NCBI GenBank assembly: GCA_963727035.1
Contig: CAVSEY010000010.1
Location: 1 to 64,000 of the forward strand
Source of the DNA: Rhodoblastus sp963727035
Lineage (GTDB): Bacteria > Pseudomonadota > Alphaproteobacteria > Rhizobiales > Beijerinckiaceae
DNA: 64,000 bases
Reading direction: 5' to 3'
The notes beneath the pieces were generated by a model. It saw only the letters and a program-made list of their open reading frames with translations. It did not search any database and was not told the DNA's origin. This document shows, one piece after another, positions 1 through 9,274 of this stretch (its first letter is position 1; each line of letters opens with the position of its first letter). Position numbers and translations under genes: made by a program.

Positions 1-170
1 ATCTGGCCACTGATTCCGATTTGAAGCCGGCCGGGATTTTGATTTGATGCCGGCCACCATTCCGAAATGAAGCCGGCCACCTGAGCCGGATTTTCGGCTC
101 TGAAAGTTTGCTCCCCGCAGGCCAGCAACTGCGGCATTCCTGCCTCGTCGATGACCGACGGGAGATCGGA

Positions 171-1712
171 ATGCCGGCGAAGCGGGAACTGAGCATGCGA
201 CAAATCCGAAACTTGTTACGGCTTCACCACGATGGAGTGAGCGCGCGCGAGATTGGCCGGCTTCTGGGCGTGGCGCGCAGCACGATCCAGGACAATCTGA
301 AACGGGCGGCGGCGGCGGGGCTGATATGGCCTTTGCCGGAGGATGTCTCCGACGACGCTCTCGAACGTCAGCTTTTTGGCCGCGCCGGATTTGTGCCCGG
401 CCAAAGACGGCGGGTCGAGCCGGACTGGGCGGATTTGGCGCGCGAGCTGAAGCGCCCCGGCGTCACGATGGTGATCCTGTGGGAGGAATACCGAGAGAAC
501 CATCCAGAAGGCTATGGTTACTCAAGGTTCTGCGATTTGCTGCGCGGGTTCGAACGGCGGCTGACGCCGGTGACGCGGCAGCACCATGTCGCGGGCGACA
601 AGGCGTTCGTGGACTACTCAGGCAAGCGGATCGGGATCGTCGATCCCGCCACCGGCGAGATCCGCGAGGCCGAGATTTTCGTCGGCGTGCTCGGCGCCTC
701 GAACCTCACCTATGCCGAGGCGACCTGGACGCAGCAGCTGCCGGACTGGATCGGCGCGCATGTGCGCATGCTCCGGTTTTTCGGCGGCGTCCCGAGGCTG
801 CTGGTTCCCGACAATCTGAAGAGCGGCGTCCACAAGGCCTCGTTCTACGACCCCGAGATCAACCGAAGCTATGGCAAAATGACCGACCATTACGGCGTCG
901 GCGTGTTGCCGGCGCGGCCCTACAAGCCGCGCGACAAGGCAAAAGTCGAGGCTGGCGTGCGCTTCGCCCAGACGTACATTCTCGGGCGATTGCGTCGACT
1001 GACCTTCTTCTCGCTCGCCGAATGCAATGAGGCCATCGTGCTTGTCATGCAACGCATGAACGAGCGCCCCATGCGCAAGCTCGGCGTCAGCCGGCGGGAA
1101 CTGTTCGAGAAAATCGAGCGCGCCGCCCTCAACGATTTGCCCGCCGAGGAGTGGGAGTTCGCCGAATGGCTGCGCGCTCGGGTCAATCTCGATTATCACA
1201 TCGAAGCGCATGACTTTCTCTATTCGGTTCCGCACACGCTGATCCGCGCCGAGGTCGATGTGCGCATCACCGCCCGCACCGTCGAGATTTTCCATCGCGG
1301 CCAGCGCGTCGGCGCCCATCAGCGGCGCTACATGGGCCGCAAGCACGGCACGAACCCTGAGCACATGCCCAGTTCGCACCGGCGTTACGCCGAGTGGACG
1401 CCGGACCGGTTCCGCCGCTGGGCCGCCAAAATCGGCGCGAACACCGAGGGATTGATCGTCGCCGTGCTCGCCAGCCGGCCGCATCCCGAACAGGGCTTCC
1501 GCACCTGCCTGGGTATTTTACGCTCCTATCGCGGTGTCGATCCGGCCCGCGTCGAGGCCGTCTCAGCCCGCGCCCTCGAACTCGGCGCGCTCAATTGCAA
1601 GAGCATCGCCTCACTTCTCACCCAGAAGCGCGACAAGGCGGCGGCCAACGACGGCGGCCAGGCCTCCCTGTTCGACCACGCCAATGTGCGCGGTCCCGGC
1701 TATTACCATTGA
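171..1712 (+). CDS. istA: IS21-family transposase IstA
   Basis: About 513 residues. An N-terminal helix-turn-helix (around residues 8-50, with SAREIGRLLGVARSTIQ) is followed by an integrase-type DDE core. The first catalytic Asp is in DKAFVDYSG, a second in LLVPDNLKSG, and the core ends near KPRDKAKVEAGV. IstA catalyses cleavage and strand transfer of the element. The start at 171 was chosen over an in-frame ATG at 108 because residues before MPAKREL look like translated terminal-repeat DNA. istB follows 12 bp downstream, the usual operon. The frame is open, so the element may be active. Confidence 0.92.
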   Translation: MPAKRELSMRQIRNLLRLHHDGVSAREIGRLLGVARSTIQDNLKRAAAAGLIWPLPEDVSDDALERQLFGRAGFVPGQRRRVEPDWADLARELKRPGVTMVILWEEYRENHPEGYGYSRFCDLLRGFERRLTPVTRQHHVAGDKAFVDYSGKRIGIVDPATGEIREAEIFVGVLGASNLTYAEATWTQQLPDWIGAHVRMLRFFGGVPRLLVPDNLKSGVHKASFYDPEINRSYGKMTDHYGVGVLPARPYKPRDKAKVEAGVRFAQTYILGRLRRLTFFSLAECNEAIVLVMQRMNERPMRKLGVSRRELFEKIERAALNDLPAEEWEFAEWLRARVNLDYHIEAHDFLYSVPHTLIRAEVDVRITARTVEIFHRGQRVGAHQRRYMGRKHGTNPEHMPSSHRRYAEWTPDRFRRWAAKIGANTEGLIVAVLASRPHPEQGFRTCLGILRSYRGVDPARVEAVSARALELGALNCKSIASLLTQKRDKAAANDGGQASLFDHANVRGPGYYH

Positions 1713-1724
1713 GAGGAAATCCTC

Positions 1725-2510
1725 ATGCTTGCTCATCCGACGCTTGAACAATTGCACGCCCTGGGTCTTCACGGCTTGGCCAAGGGATTCAAGGAACTTG
1801 AAAACAGAACAGAAGCGCGCGGCCTGGATCACGCCGAATGGCTCGGCCTGCTTCTTGAATATGAGACGACGCTGCGCCGGCAGAAACAGTTCGAAACGCG
1901 CGCCAGGGCCGCGCGCCTGCGCCATCAGGCCAGCGTCGAGGACGTCAATTACCAAATCCCGCGCGGGCTGGATCGCGCCCTGTTCCTCAAACTTGGCGCC
2001 TGCGACTGGATCGCCGAGCGGCGCAATCTGCTCATCACCGGCGCCGCCGGCCTGGGCAAGAGCTGGCTGGCCTGTGCGCTCGGACAGAAGGCCTGCCGGG
2101 AAAACATCTCCGTTCTCTACACGCGAATGCCGAGGCTGTTCGCCGATCTGGCGATTGCGCATGGCGATGCGCGTTACCCGCGGCTTTTACGCTCGATCGC
2201 CCGCGCCAAACTGCTCATTCTGGACGATTGGGGGCCCGAAGCCCTGACGCACGAACAGGCGCGCGATCTGCTCGAAATCATCGAAGACCGCTACGACAAG
2301 GGCTCTCTCATCATCACCAGCCAGGTTCCCGTCGACCGCTGGCACGACATGATCGGGATCCCGACGCTCGCCGACGCGATCCTCGACCGCGTCATTCACA
2401 ACGCCTACCGGATCGATCTGACCGGCGAGAGCCTGCGCAAGACGCGCTCGTCCAGCCGAAATCCATCCGCTCTTGACCAATCAGAAACAGCGCAACATCA
2501 TCAATCCTGA
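1725..2510 (+). CDS. istB: IS21-family helper ATPase IstB
   Basis: A 261-residue AAA+ ATPase with a Walker A motif (GAAGLGKS, around residues 106-113) and a Walker B motif (LLILDDWG). It ends in the C-terminal Arg-rich sequence typical of IstB. IstB binds DNA and activates IstA for target selection. It lies immediately after istA in the same orientation, the normal arrangement for this family. No interruption is visible. Confidence 0.92.
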   Translation: MLAHPTLEQLHALGLHGLAKGFKELENRTEARGLDHAEWLGLLLEYETTLRRQKQFETRARAARLRHQASVEDVNYQIPRGLDRALFLKLGACDWIAERRNLLITGAAGLGKSWLACALGQKACRENISVLYTRMPRLFADLAIAHGDARYPRLLRSIARAKLLILDDWGPEALTHEQARDLLEIIEDRYDKGSLIITSQVPVDRWHDMIGIPTLADAILDRVIHNAYRIDLTGESLRKTRSSSRNPSALDQSETAQHHQS

Positions 2511-2621
2511 CCTGCGGCGGCAAACTGCAAGTGGCCGGCTTCAAATCGGAACGCTGGCCGGCTTCAGATCGGAATAGGTGGCCGGCTTCCTATTGGAATG
2601 CATGGCCGGCTTCGTCGGAAT

Positions 2622-3222
2622 CCGCAAGCAACCGCAGCACATGCCGGTCGACAATGCGCCGAGCTGCCGATTTGAGCAGCTCCGCGTGCGGGATCGTGTC
2701 GAAATATTTCGACAAATCGGCGTCAACTACGTCCGTGTAGCCCCGGCAGATCAGCCGGTGCGCTTCCTTAACCGCATCGACCGCGCTGCGGCGCGGACGA
2801 TAGCCATAGGCGCTGTCCTCGAAGTCCGCCTCGAAGATCGGCTCCAGCACGATCTTGGCGGCGGTTTGCACCACCCGATCCCTAATCGTCGGGATGCCGA
2901 GCGGACGTTCGCCGCCCCCCGGCTTCGGGATGGTCGTCCGCCGCACCGGATCGGGCCGATACGTCTTCGAGACGAGTTCCTCGCGCAAACCCGCCAGCCA
3001 CGCTTCCATGCCCGCCGCGTCGATCTGCTCGAAGGTCTTTCCGTCCACGCCCGGCGCGCCCGCGTTCGCGCGGGCCAGCGCATAGGCGTGACGCAGAATG
3101 TCCTCGCGGCAGATCTTGTCGTAGAGCAGATAGAAGCGGAAGGTGGGCTCCGCCTTCGCCTTGCAATAGAGCTTTCTCTGAAGGCTCCTGATCTTTTCGG
3201 GCGTTGCCAGGCTCATCGCCAA
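2622..3222 (-). pseudogene. ltrA: Group II intron reverse transcriptase/maturase, N-terminal fragment
   Basis: About 200 residues of the N-terminal half of a group II intron RT. Visible features are the GAPGVDG motif, the IPKPGGGERPLGIPTIRDR block (RT2) and DADLSKYFDTIPH (RT3). The frame runs into IS21 terminal-repeat DNA after RIVDRHVLRLL, so the YADD catalytic block and the maturase domain are missing and the fragment cannot be functional. It is clearly homologous to, but distinct from, the maturase at 54.1-58.2 kb. Confidence 0.85.
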
Positions 3223-3705
3223 TCACCCTCTCCTTGCCGTCTTCGAAAGCATGCCGGAAGTCAGGGCCCTTCCCTCCGCCGGAATTACCCGGCCTCAACG
3301 GTACTATGGCCCTGTCCGACGCCCGCCCGTTCCGTCGCCCAACGCGACGTTGAAGCCGCAACCTCCGAACGGATGGGCCTCCCCCGATTACCCGCGCTAC
3401 CTTTCCGACGTGCCGTGTCCACTACCCCGATGGACCGAAACAGGAGCTCGTGTCGACTGCTTCCCCGTTCGCGCGGCCTTCCCCGTTACTCAGGCGGGTC
3501 GGCGTCCATACCTTCACTTTCGAGGCCTGCTCGGACTTCACTCGCGTTACGGCCCGCCGGATCGCTCGACCGCCCAAGGCGGCCGTTGTCACGAGGCTTC
3601 GGCCCGCCCAGTTGCCCAGCCAGACCGCTCGTCAGCTACCAGACCAGTCGACAACTCTCTGGGTGGAACCTTCCTCCACTGGCAACACGCGCCGTCGGGG
3701 CGCAC
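2622..3705 (-). mobile_element. Group II intron, 5' part only, truncated by IS21
   Basis: On the minus strand the intron starts at about 3705 with the canonical 5' sequence GTGCG. About 480 nt of structured leader follow, containing a CGGGCCGTAACGCGAGTGAA segment also present in nearly the same form in the second intron at 58.5 kb. The maturase gene comes next. The intron stops abruptly at 2621/2622 where IS21 begins. Domains V and VI are therefore absent here; they may lie left of the window. Confidence 0.75.
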
Positions 3706-3870
3706 TGAGAAATCCGGGCTAGCGCCGGAGATTGTTGGTGCAAATATTGGCATCATTTTATTGTCCATACATTTTTATAAGTGTTTTCAAACTGTTACGT
3801 TAGTTTTTTGATTCCTGCAAACGCACCAGTAAAATCAGCCTGTCATACTCATTTGCACGCCCTCGACGGC

Positions 3871-4668
3871 TAATACCAAGTCTCGGAGAGCGTGACTCGA
3901 GGCGGCTTTTCAAATCAGGCGCGATTTGATTTCAACGTGGCGAACGAAGGAGGTTCGCCATGCCCATTCCGCTTCGGGTTGATTTCGACGCACAGATGAC
4001 GCGGGCCGCCGCCAGGCGGTCCATGGACGGGCCGCAGGCGCGCCGGCTTTTGGCTCTGGCCGCAATCTATGACGGAGCCACCCGCACGCAGGCGGCCGAG
4101 ATCGGCGGGGTGAAGCGCCTCGATCTGGGCTCGATAGAAATCTGGTTCGCCGACGAGGCGCGCATCGGCCAGAAGAACAAGATCACGCGGCGTTGGGCCA
4201 AGCGCGGAACGCGGCCATCGGCGCCGCACGACCAGCGGACCGCCTCGACCTACATATTCGGCGCGATTTGCCCGAAGGAGGGCAAAGGCGCGGCGCTCGT
4301 CCTGCCCGCCTGTAACACCGAGGCGATGAGCCTGCATCTTGCCGAAATCGCCACCGAGGTCGCGCCCGGCAAACACGCCATTCTCCTGCTCGATCAGGCC
4401 GGTTGGCATCTGTCGGGCCGGCTCATCGTTCCGTCGAATATCACGATCGTGCCGCTGCCGCCCAAATGCCCGGAGCTCAATCCGCAGGAAAACGTCTGGC
4501 AGTTCATGCGCGACAACTGGCTGTCGAATCGCGTGTTCAAGTCCTACGCCGATGTCCTCGACCAATGCTGCTTTGCCTGGAACAAGCTCGTCGACCAGCC
4601 GTGGCGCATCATGTCCATCGGATTGCGTGACTGGGCGCAGGGGTTCTGATCAGAGAGATCTGGTATAA
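3871..4668 (+). mobile_element. IS630-family element with internal deletion
   Basis: A transposase remnant flanked by inverted termini: TAATACCAAGTCTC at about 3871, and TTATACCAGATCTCTCTGAT reading inward from about 4668. The outermost TA is consistent with the TA target preference of IS630. Total length is about 800 bp, against roughly 1.1 kb for intact relatives. Confidence 0.7.
3960..4649 (+). pseudogene. IS630-family transposase, internally deleted
   Basis: The frame is open for 229 residues, but the family is usually about 340. The N-terminal helix-turn-helix is present up to TQAAEIGGV. It then jumps directly to the catalytic domain at IEIWFADEARIG, so about 100 residues linking them are gone. 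The DDE residues are visible in FADEARIG, LLLDQAGWH and CPELNPQENVW. The deletion keeps the frame, so a protein could be made, but loss of the second DNA-binding half probably inactivates it. It has a good Shine-Dalgarno (AAGGAGG) 8-10 bp before the ATG. Confidence 0.8.
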
Positions 4669-4847
4669 CGTCTAAATCGCCAGCAAGCGACCTGCAAGTA
4701 AACGGGCGAAAATTGCATCTCGCGGACGGGCATGCATGAAAGCGGGATGCGGGTCCCCGTCACCTGCGCCTGCGGCGTTTTGAAACAGTCATCATTTTCT
4801 GGGATTTACGCTACAAAGCCCGGATGGAAAATGTCTGATCTCAGTCC

Positions 4848-5366
4848 ATGAACATTGAAATCGAGCGGAAATTTCTGCTTCGGACCAACCGATGGCGCGA
4901 CGAAGTCGTCAGCGTCGAGCGCCTGCGCGATGGGCTCATCGGCTTATTCGACGGCGGCAAAATTCGCGTCCGGCTTGCGGATTCCGGCGCATCGCTTGCG
5001 ATCAAAAGCCCTGCGTCCGGCTTGGCGCGACGCGAATTCGAATATCCTATCCCGCGGACTGACGCCGAATCCCTGCTGGCGACGATAAGCGGCGACCTGA
5101 TCGTCGAGAAATTGCGCTACCGCGTTTTTCATCTCGGCTTCGAATGGTCGGTCGATATTTATGAAAAGCAACTCGCCGGAATCGCGCTCGCGGAAATCGA
5201 ACTCGACCGGGCGGACCAGGAATTCCCTCTCCCGACCTGGATCGGCAGGGAAGTGACCGACGACCCGAGATTCCACAAGCGGAACATGATGAAGGTGGCG
5301 CTGGCTTCCGGCGTTCCGCTGACGATCGAGCGATTGCTCGGCCTTGAGGTTCCCGAACATGTCTGA
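4848..5366 (+). CDS. CYTH-domain protein (triphosphatase-like)
   Basis: 172 residues forming one CYTH (CyaB/thiamine triphosphatase) domain. The N-terminal ExExK signature is visible as EIERKFL, followed by basic and acidic strands (IRVRLAD, LAIKSP, EFEYPI, LAEIELD) that line the triphosphate tunnel. Bacterial members hydrolyse inorganic tripolyphosphate or related triphosphates with a divalent metal. The substrate here is not known. No CHAD domain is attached, unlike many longer members. It lies upstream of a PhoU-like/dikinase pair and a polyphosphate kinase, which suggests a phosphate-metabolism context, although no operon link is visible. Confidence 0.85.
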   Translation: MNIEIERKFLLRTNRWRDEVVSVERLRDGLIGLFDGGKIRVRLADSGASLAIKSPASGLARREFEYPIPRTDAESLLATISGDLIVEKLRYRVFHLGFEWSVDIYEKQLAGIALAEIELDRADQEFPLPTWIGREVTDDPRFHKRNMMKVALASGVPLTIERLLGLEVPEHV

Positions 5367-5702
5367 TCGGCCTCATGACATCGGCCCTTGAAAAGGGCCG
5401 ATGGGATCCGCGCCGTTCGGTCGCGCCTTCAAATGGATTGCGGAAGAAAAGCGTCCTAATCGGCTCGCATCCTTGGTCAAGGACGCCTTTCGGCGCAATA
5501 TTTGCGCGGTCGCTGCAATTCGCTCCGCCAATTTATGCATGTCGGTTTTATGACAATGCCTTCCTGAAGGTGGAATGAAAACGCTGATCATGCCATGCGA
5601 CGACTTCAATGGTCGGAGATGGGATTGATTCAACGCAATCGCATGAAGTGTCTTCAGCGGCTATAATCTGTTTCGCTTGAACGAACAGGAACGAACAGAC
5701 CT
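5367..5702 (+). other. Intergenic region with a 10-bp tandem repeat
   Basis: 336 bp without a convincing gene. A TATAAT hexamer is at 5662-5667. A perfect tandem duplication GAACGAACAG x2 (5679-5698) sits immediately before the ATG at 5703. The spacing of its GTTC elements (N6) does not match the N7 of an alphaproteobacterial LexA box. Confidence 0.5.
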
Positions 5703-7647
5703 ATGGTCGGCAAGGTTGCGATCGTCGAATCCCTGGGCGAAAAGGCCGTGCTGCTGCCGAGCCTGATCGCCACCGCTCTGGCGGCCAACGATCGCCTGAA
5801 GATTCGGCTGACCCTTTTGCAGGAAGCCTCCGCTCAGGCTTCCGAGCCGGGCCGCGCGCCGCCATCACTGGAGCGTGAAACGCCGCGCAGCCGGACTGGA
5901 TGACGTTGCTTTCGACGCGATCTTCTCCGGCGCTCGGCCACTCGACGCCGGCCATTTCATCGCGCCGGGCGCGGCGGCCTTGACCGCGGGCATGGCGGCC
6001 GACCTTGCCGCCATGATCGCGCCTCTCGACGTCGCGGGCGGCGAGGAAGCCGCCGCGCTGAAAAAGCGCGTGGAGGCGATTGTCGCCGGTTTGCCCTCCT
6101 TCGCCGAGGATCGCGTTTCTCACGCCGAGGTTCTGGCGCTGGCTTCCGCGCGGCGCGAGGCCGGCGACAGCTTGCATCTCCTGGTGATGGACCTTCATCG
6201 CGCCATCAACCGGCTCGCGTCGCTAACCGCCGTGGAAGATGTGGACGGCGCCGGCGCCGCGGGCCTCGACAATTCCGCCCGCGCCCGGGTCAAGGCCTTC
6301 ATGCGCGGCTTGAATCGCACAAAAAACCTGGCCTTTGGCCATCCGGGCCTGGCGACCACGGCCGGACGGATCGGCGCGCGCCTCTCGATCCAGAACGATA
6401 TCGGCACGACGGACGCGCATGTGCTGGTTGTCCGCGTCGAAGGCCTGACGGCGACGACGACCTATACCGACGTCCACCGTCCGCGCGCGAAATTCTTCAT
6501 GTCCTTGTTCGACGGATCGGGCGTCGAGTGGAGCCCGCTGGGAGAAAAGCGGCAGCGCAATCTTGCCGAGGGCGAGGTTTTCTATCTGCTCACCGGCGTT
6601 TTTCACGCCCATGACACGACGGAACTGGATCGCTTTCTCGAACTGCTCGGCTCGCGCATCGTTTTTCTGATCGACTGGAACAAGGGGCGCAAGGCCCTTC
6701 AGTTGTTCACCGGCAAAAGGGCGGCGATCGACATTCTGACCGACGCGGCCCGGCGCGACGAAGGCCATCGCGCCTTTCTTGAGCTCGGCGGCGCGGAACT
6801 TGTCTATGAGGCGATCCGCAACGCCGCGAGCGGGCGGATCGCTTATGGCGTGCCGCTCGACCAGGCGCTGGGCGAGGAGGAATGCCAAGGCTTTCTGCGC
6901 CATGTTCTTCACGTCGCCTGCGCGGGTTTGAAGGATGGCCGTTCGACGCGGCTGATCCGCGATGAAATCCAGGCGGATTTGTCGCAAAGGCTCGATACGG
7001 CCGAGCGCGAAATCCTTGCCGTCGCGCTGCGCCATCTCGGCCTGACGCGGATGCTGGCAGGCATGATCGAAACGGCCTTTCTGCCTGACCGGCTGGCGAG
7101 CCTTGACGAGCGGCGGGTTCTGGCCTCGCGCGCCAAGGCGCTGGAGGCGAAGGCCGATCGGCTGACGGTCGAGGCGCGCGGAATTTCATCCCGCCTGCGC
7201 GACGCCGGCGACCTTCTCGCCTTGATCGATCAGGTCGAGGCCGCGACGGATTATTTCGACGAGGCGGCTTTCCTCATCAGTCTGGCCGAGGGAGACGGGA
7301 CAGACCGGATCAGCGCGCCACTCTCGCCTTTGGCGTCGGTCGCCACAGAATCCGTCGCGCAAATGACCAAAGCGGTCGAGGGAGCGCTCCTCGTGCCCGG
7401 GGGCAAGCGCGAGGACGCCGCCTTCGCCCTGAAATGCATCGACGCGGTCGCCGACGCCGAACGCGCCGCCGACGCGGCCGAACGCGCCGCCATGGCCGCG
7501 CTGCTGGGGCCGGCGCTTTCGGGAGCCGAGGCGCGGGTCGTCGTGCTCGGACTCGAAATCGCGCGGACATTGGAGGAGGCGACCGACCGGCTCGCTCACG
7601 CGGCCATGTCGCTGCGCGCTCGCCTGTTGCAGGAGTTGTCCGCATGA
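5703..7647 (+). CDS. PhoU-like helical protein, partner of truncated dikinase (apparent frameshift)
   Basis: The main frame, from a GTG at 5875, encodes 590 residues ending in a helical region resembling PhoU/DUF47 proteins (acidic stretches such as LIDQVEAATDYFDEAAFL and DAERAADAAERAAM). The upstream frame from ATG 5703 encodes MVGKVAIVESLGEKAVLLPS and continues cleanly to LERE. Removing one A from the AAA at 5878-5880 joins the two frames as ...SLERE-RRAAGLDD..., giving about 647 residues. I therefore place the start at 5703 and treat the break as a sequencing indel or recent mutation. The stop overlaps the dikinase start (ATGA), so the two are translationally coupled. Function is unknown; the first 350 residues match no family I can name. 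Confidence 0.65.
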
Positions 7648-9239
7648 GCGCGCACAAGATTCAGCTCGGCTGGATCGGCCTCGACGTCCCGCAGGCCGAA
7701 TTGCCTGCCGCGGCATATGGCTCCAAAGCCTCGGAACTGGCCGGGATGACCGCGCTCGGCCTGCCGGTCCCTCCCGCTTTCGTGCTGCCGACGACTTTCT
7801 GCGCCCCGATCCTCTCCGGCGATGAAAGGGCGCAAGCCGCTCTGCGGGATGGTTTGGCCGAAGGCGTCGCGAGACTCGAGGCCGCCACCCGGCGCAAGCT
7901 CGGCGACGCCCGCGCGCCGCTGCTCGTTTCGGTGCGCTCCGGCGCCGAACAATCCATGCCCGGCATGCTGGAGACCGTGCTCGACGTCGGCATGAACGCG
8001 GCCAGCCTCCACGGCCTGATCCGCACGACGGGAAACCCGCGACTGGCTTTCGACTCCCGGCGACGTTTCATCCAGGCTTACGCCGAAGTCGTCGGCGGCA
8101 TGGCGGTCGCGCGCTTCGACCAGGCGCTGGCGCGCATGGTCGAGGCGGAAGGCGTCGCCCATGAGGGCGAGCTCGATTCTGAAGCCTTGGAGCGGCTGGT
8201 CGCGGAATTTCTCGTTCTCGCCGAAGATTCCGCGCCGCCGTCGGACCCGATGGAGCAGCTTTTCGGGGCGGCGCGCGCGGTTTATCTCTCCTGGCGCAGC
8301 CCGCGGGCCGAAACCTACCGGCGGATGAACGGCCTGGATCATCTGCTCGGCACTGCGGTCACTGTCCAGATCATGGCCTTCGGCAACGCCGGCGGCGCTT
8401 CCGGCTCGGGCGTGGCTTTCTCGCGCGATCCCGCCACCGGCGCCAAGACCTTCTATGCCGATTTCCTGTTCGACGCGCAGGGCGAGGATGTCGTTTCGGG
8501 ACGGCGCACGCCGCTCGACGCGGCGCAATTGCGCGATCGGCTGCCGCAGGCGGCGCGGCGACTGGCGGAAAGCGCCGAGACGCTGGAAAAGGCGCGGCGC
8601 GACATGCAGGACATCGAGTTCACGATCGAGAACGGCAAACTTTATCTGCTGCAGACCCGGACCGCCAAACGCACCCCGCGCGCGGCGCTCAAGATCGCGG
8701 TCGATCTCGTCGCCGAAGGACTGATCGACCGGGCCGAGGCCCTGCGGCGCGTCGCCGCGATCGATGTCGCCAAGGTTGGCGAAACCTCCTTTGTCGAACC
8801 GGCCCCGGCGGTCGCGCGCGCCATTGTCGCCGCTCCGGGCGTCGCCTGCGGCCGCGCCTGCTTCACCAGCGCGCAGGCCGAGACTCTGGTCGGTCACGGC
8901 GACAAGGCGATCCTGGTCCGGCGCGACACATCAACCGAGGATGTCGCGGGCTTCGCCGCGGCGGACGGCGTTCTGACCGCGATCGGCGGCCGCACCTCCC
9001 ATGCGGCCGTCGTCGCGCGGCAGATGGGGAAAGTTTGTCTGGTCGGCTGCGGCGCGCTCGCGATCGACGCCGACGAGCGCGGCGCGACGATCGGCGGCCA
9101 GCCCCTGCGCGAGGGCGACTGGATCGCCCTGAATGGCGCCTCGGGAGAAATCACCCTGGGCCGGCGCGAAATCGCATTCGAACGCGCGCCCGAAAGCAAA
9201 ATCATTCTGGAATGGAGGAACGATGCGGATTCCGCATGA
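7644..9239 (+). CDS. Pyruvate phosphate dikinase-like protein lacking the C-terminal PEP/pyruvate domain
   Basis: 531 residues. The N-terminal part is the ATP-binding (PEP/pyruvate-binding, PF01326-type) domain of dikinases, with YGSKASELAGMTALGLPVPP and SVRSGAEQSMPGM. A swivelling phosphohistidine domain follows, with GGRTSHAAVVAR; the phosphorylatable His is at about residue 453. The protein stops 78 residues later, so the roughly 330-residue TIM barrel that binds pyruvate/PEP in full-length PpdK (about 880 residues) is absent. It could autophosphorylate from ATP, but the acceptor is unknown. It is coupled by ATGA overlap to the PhoU-like gene, which makes that protein a candidate partner. 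Confidence 0.8.
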   Translation: MSAHKIQLGWIGLDVPQAELPAAAYGSKASELAGMTALGLPVPPAFVLPTTFCAPILSGDERAQAALRDGLAEGVARLEAATRRKLGDARAPLLVSVRSGAEQSMPGMLETVLDVGMNAASLHGLIRTTGNPRLAFDSRRRFIQAYAEVVGGMAVARFDQALARMVEAEGVAHEGELDSEALERLVAEFLVLAEDSAPPSDPMEQLFGAARAVYLSWRSPRAETYRRMNGLDHLLGTAVTVQIMAFGNAGGASGSGVAFSRDPATGAKTFYADFLFDAQGEDVVSGRRTPLDAAQLRDRLPQAARRLAESAETLEKARRDMQDIEFTIENGKLYLLQTRTAKRTPRAALKIAVDLVAEGLIDRAEALRRVAAIDVAKVGETSFVEPAPAVARAIVAAPGVACGRACFTSAQAETLVGHGDKAILVRRDTSTEDVAGFAAADGVLTAIGGRTSHAAVVARQMGKVCLVGCGALAIDADERGATIGGQPLREGDWIALNGASGEITLGRREIAFERAPESKIILEWRNDADSA

Positions 9240-9274
9240 TTCATGCGGCATCCGCATTCCGCTGGCGTTTGAAC

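Larger units (their letters stand above)
1..2621 (+). mobile_element. IS21-family insertion sequence (left end at or beyond window edge)
   Basis: An istA-istB pair is flanked by arrays of a roughly 20-bp repeat with core TGGCCGGCTTCAAATCGGAA. Four copies lie in direct orientation at the right end (about 2532, 2555, 2579 and 2603) and at least three inverted copies lie at the left end (about 12-81). Multiple transposase-binding repeats at inverted ends are typical of IS21. The right end at about 2621 falls inside a group II intron reverse transcriptase gene, so the element inserted there. The exact left terminus cannot be fixed because the window begins at it. Confidence 0.85.

Noticed and set aside
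2578..3708. Long plus-strand open frame of 376 codons
   Set aside because: It is antisense to the group II intron and its maturase; the minus-strand protein carries clear RT motifs and this frame does not.
4000..4700. Intact IS630 transposase
   Set aside because: Although open, it lacks about 100 residues between the HTH and DDE domains.
5679..5698. GAACGAACAG x2 as an SOS box
   Set aside because: GTTC elements are spaced by 6 or fewer bases, not the 7 required for the alphaproteobacterial LexA box.
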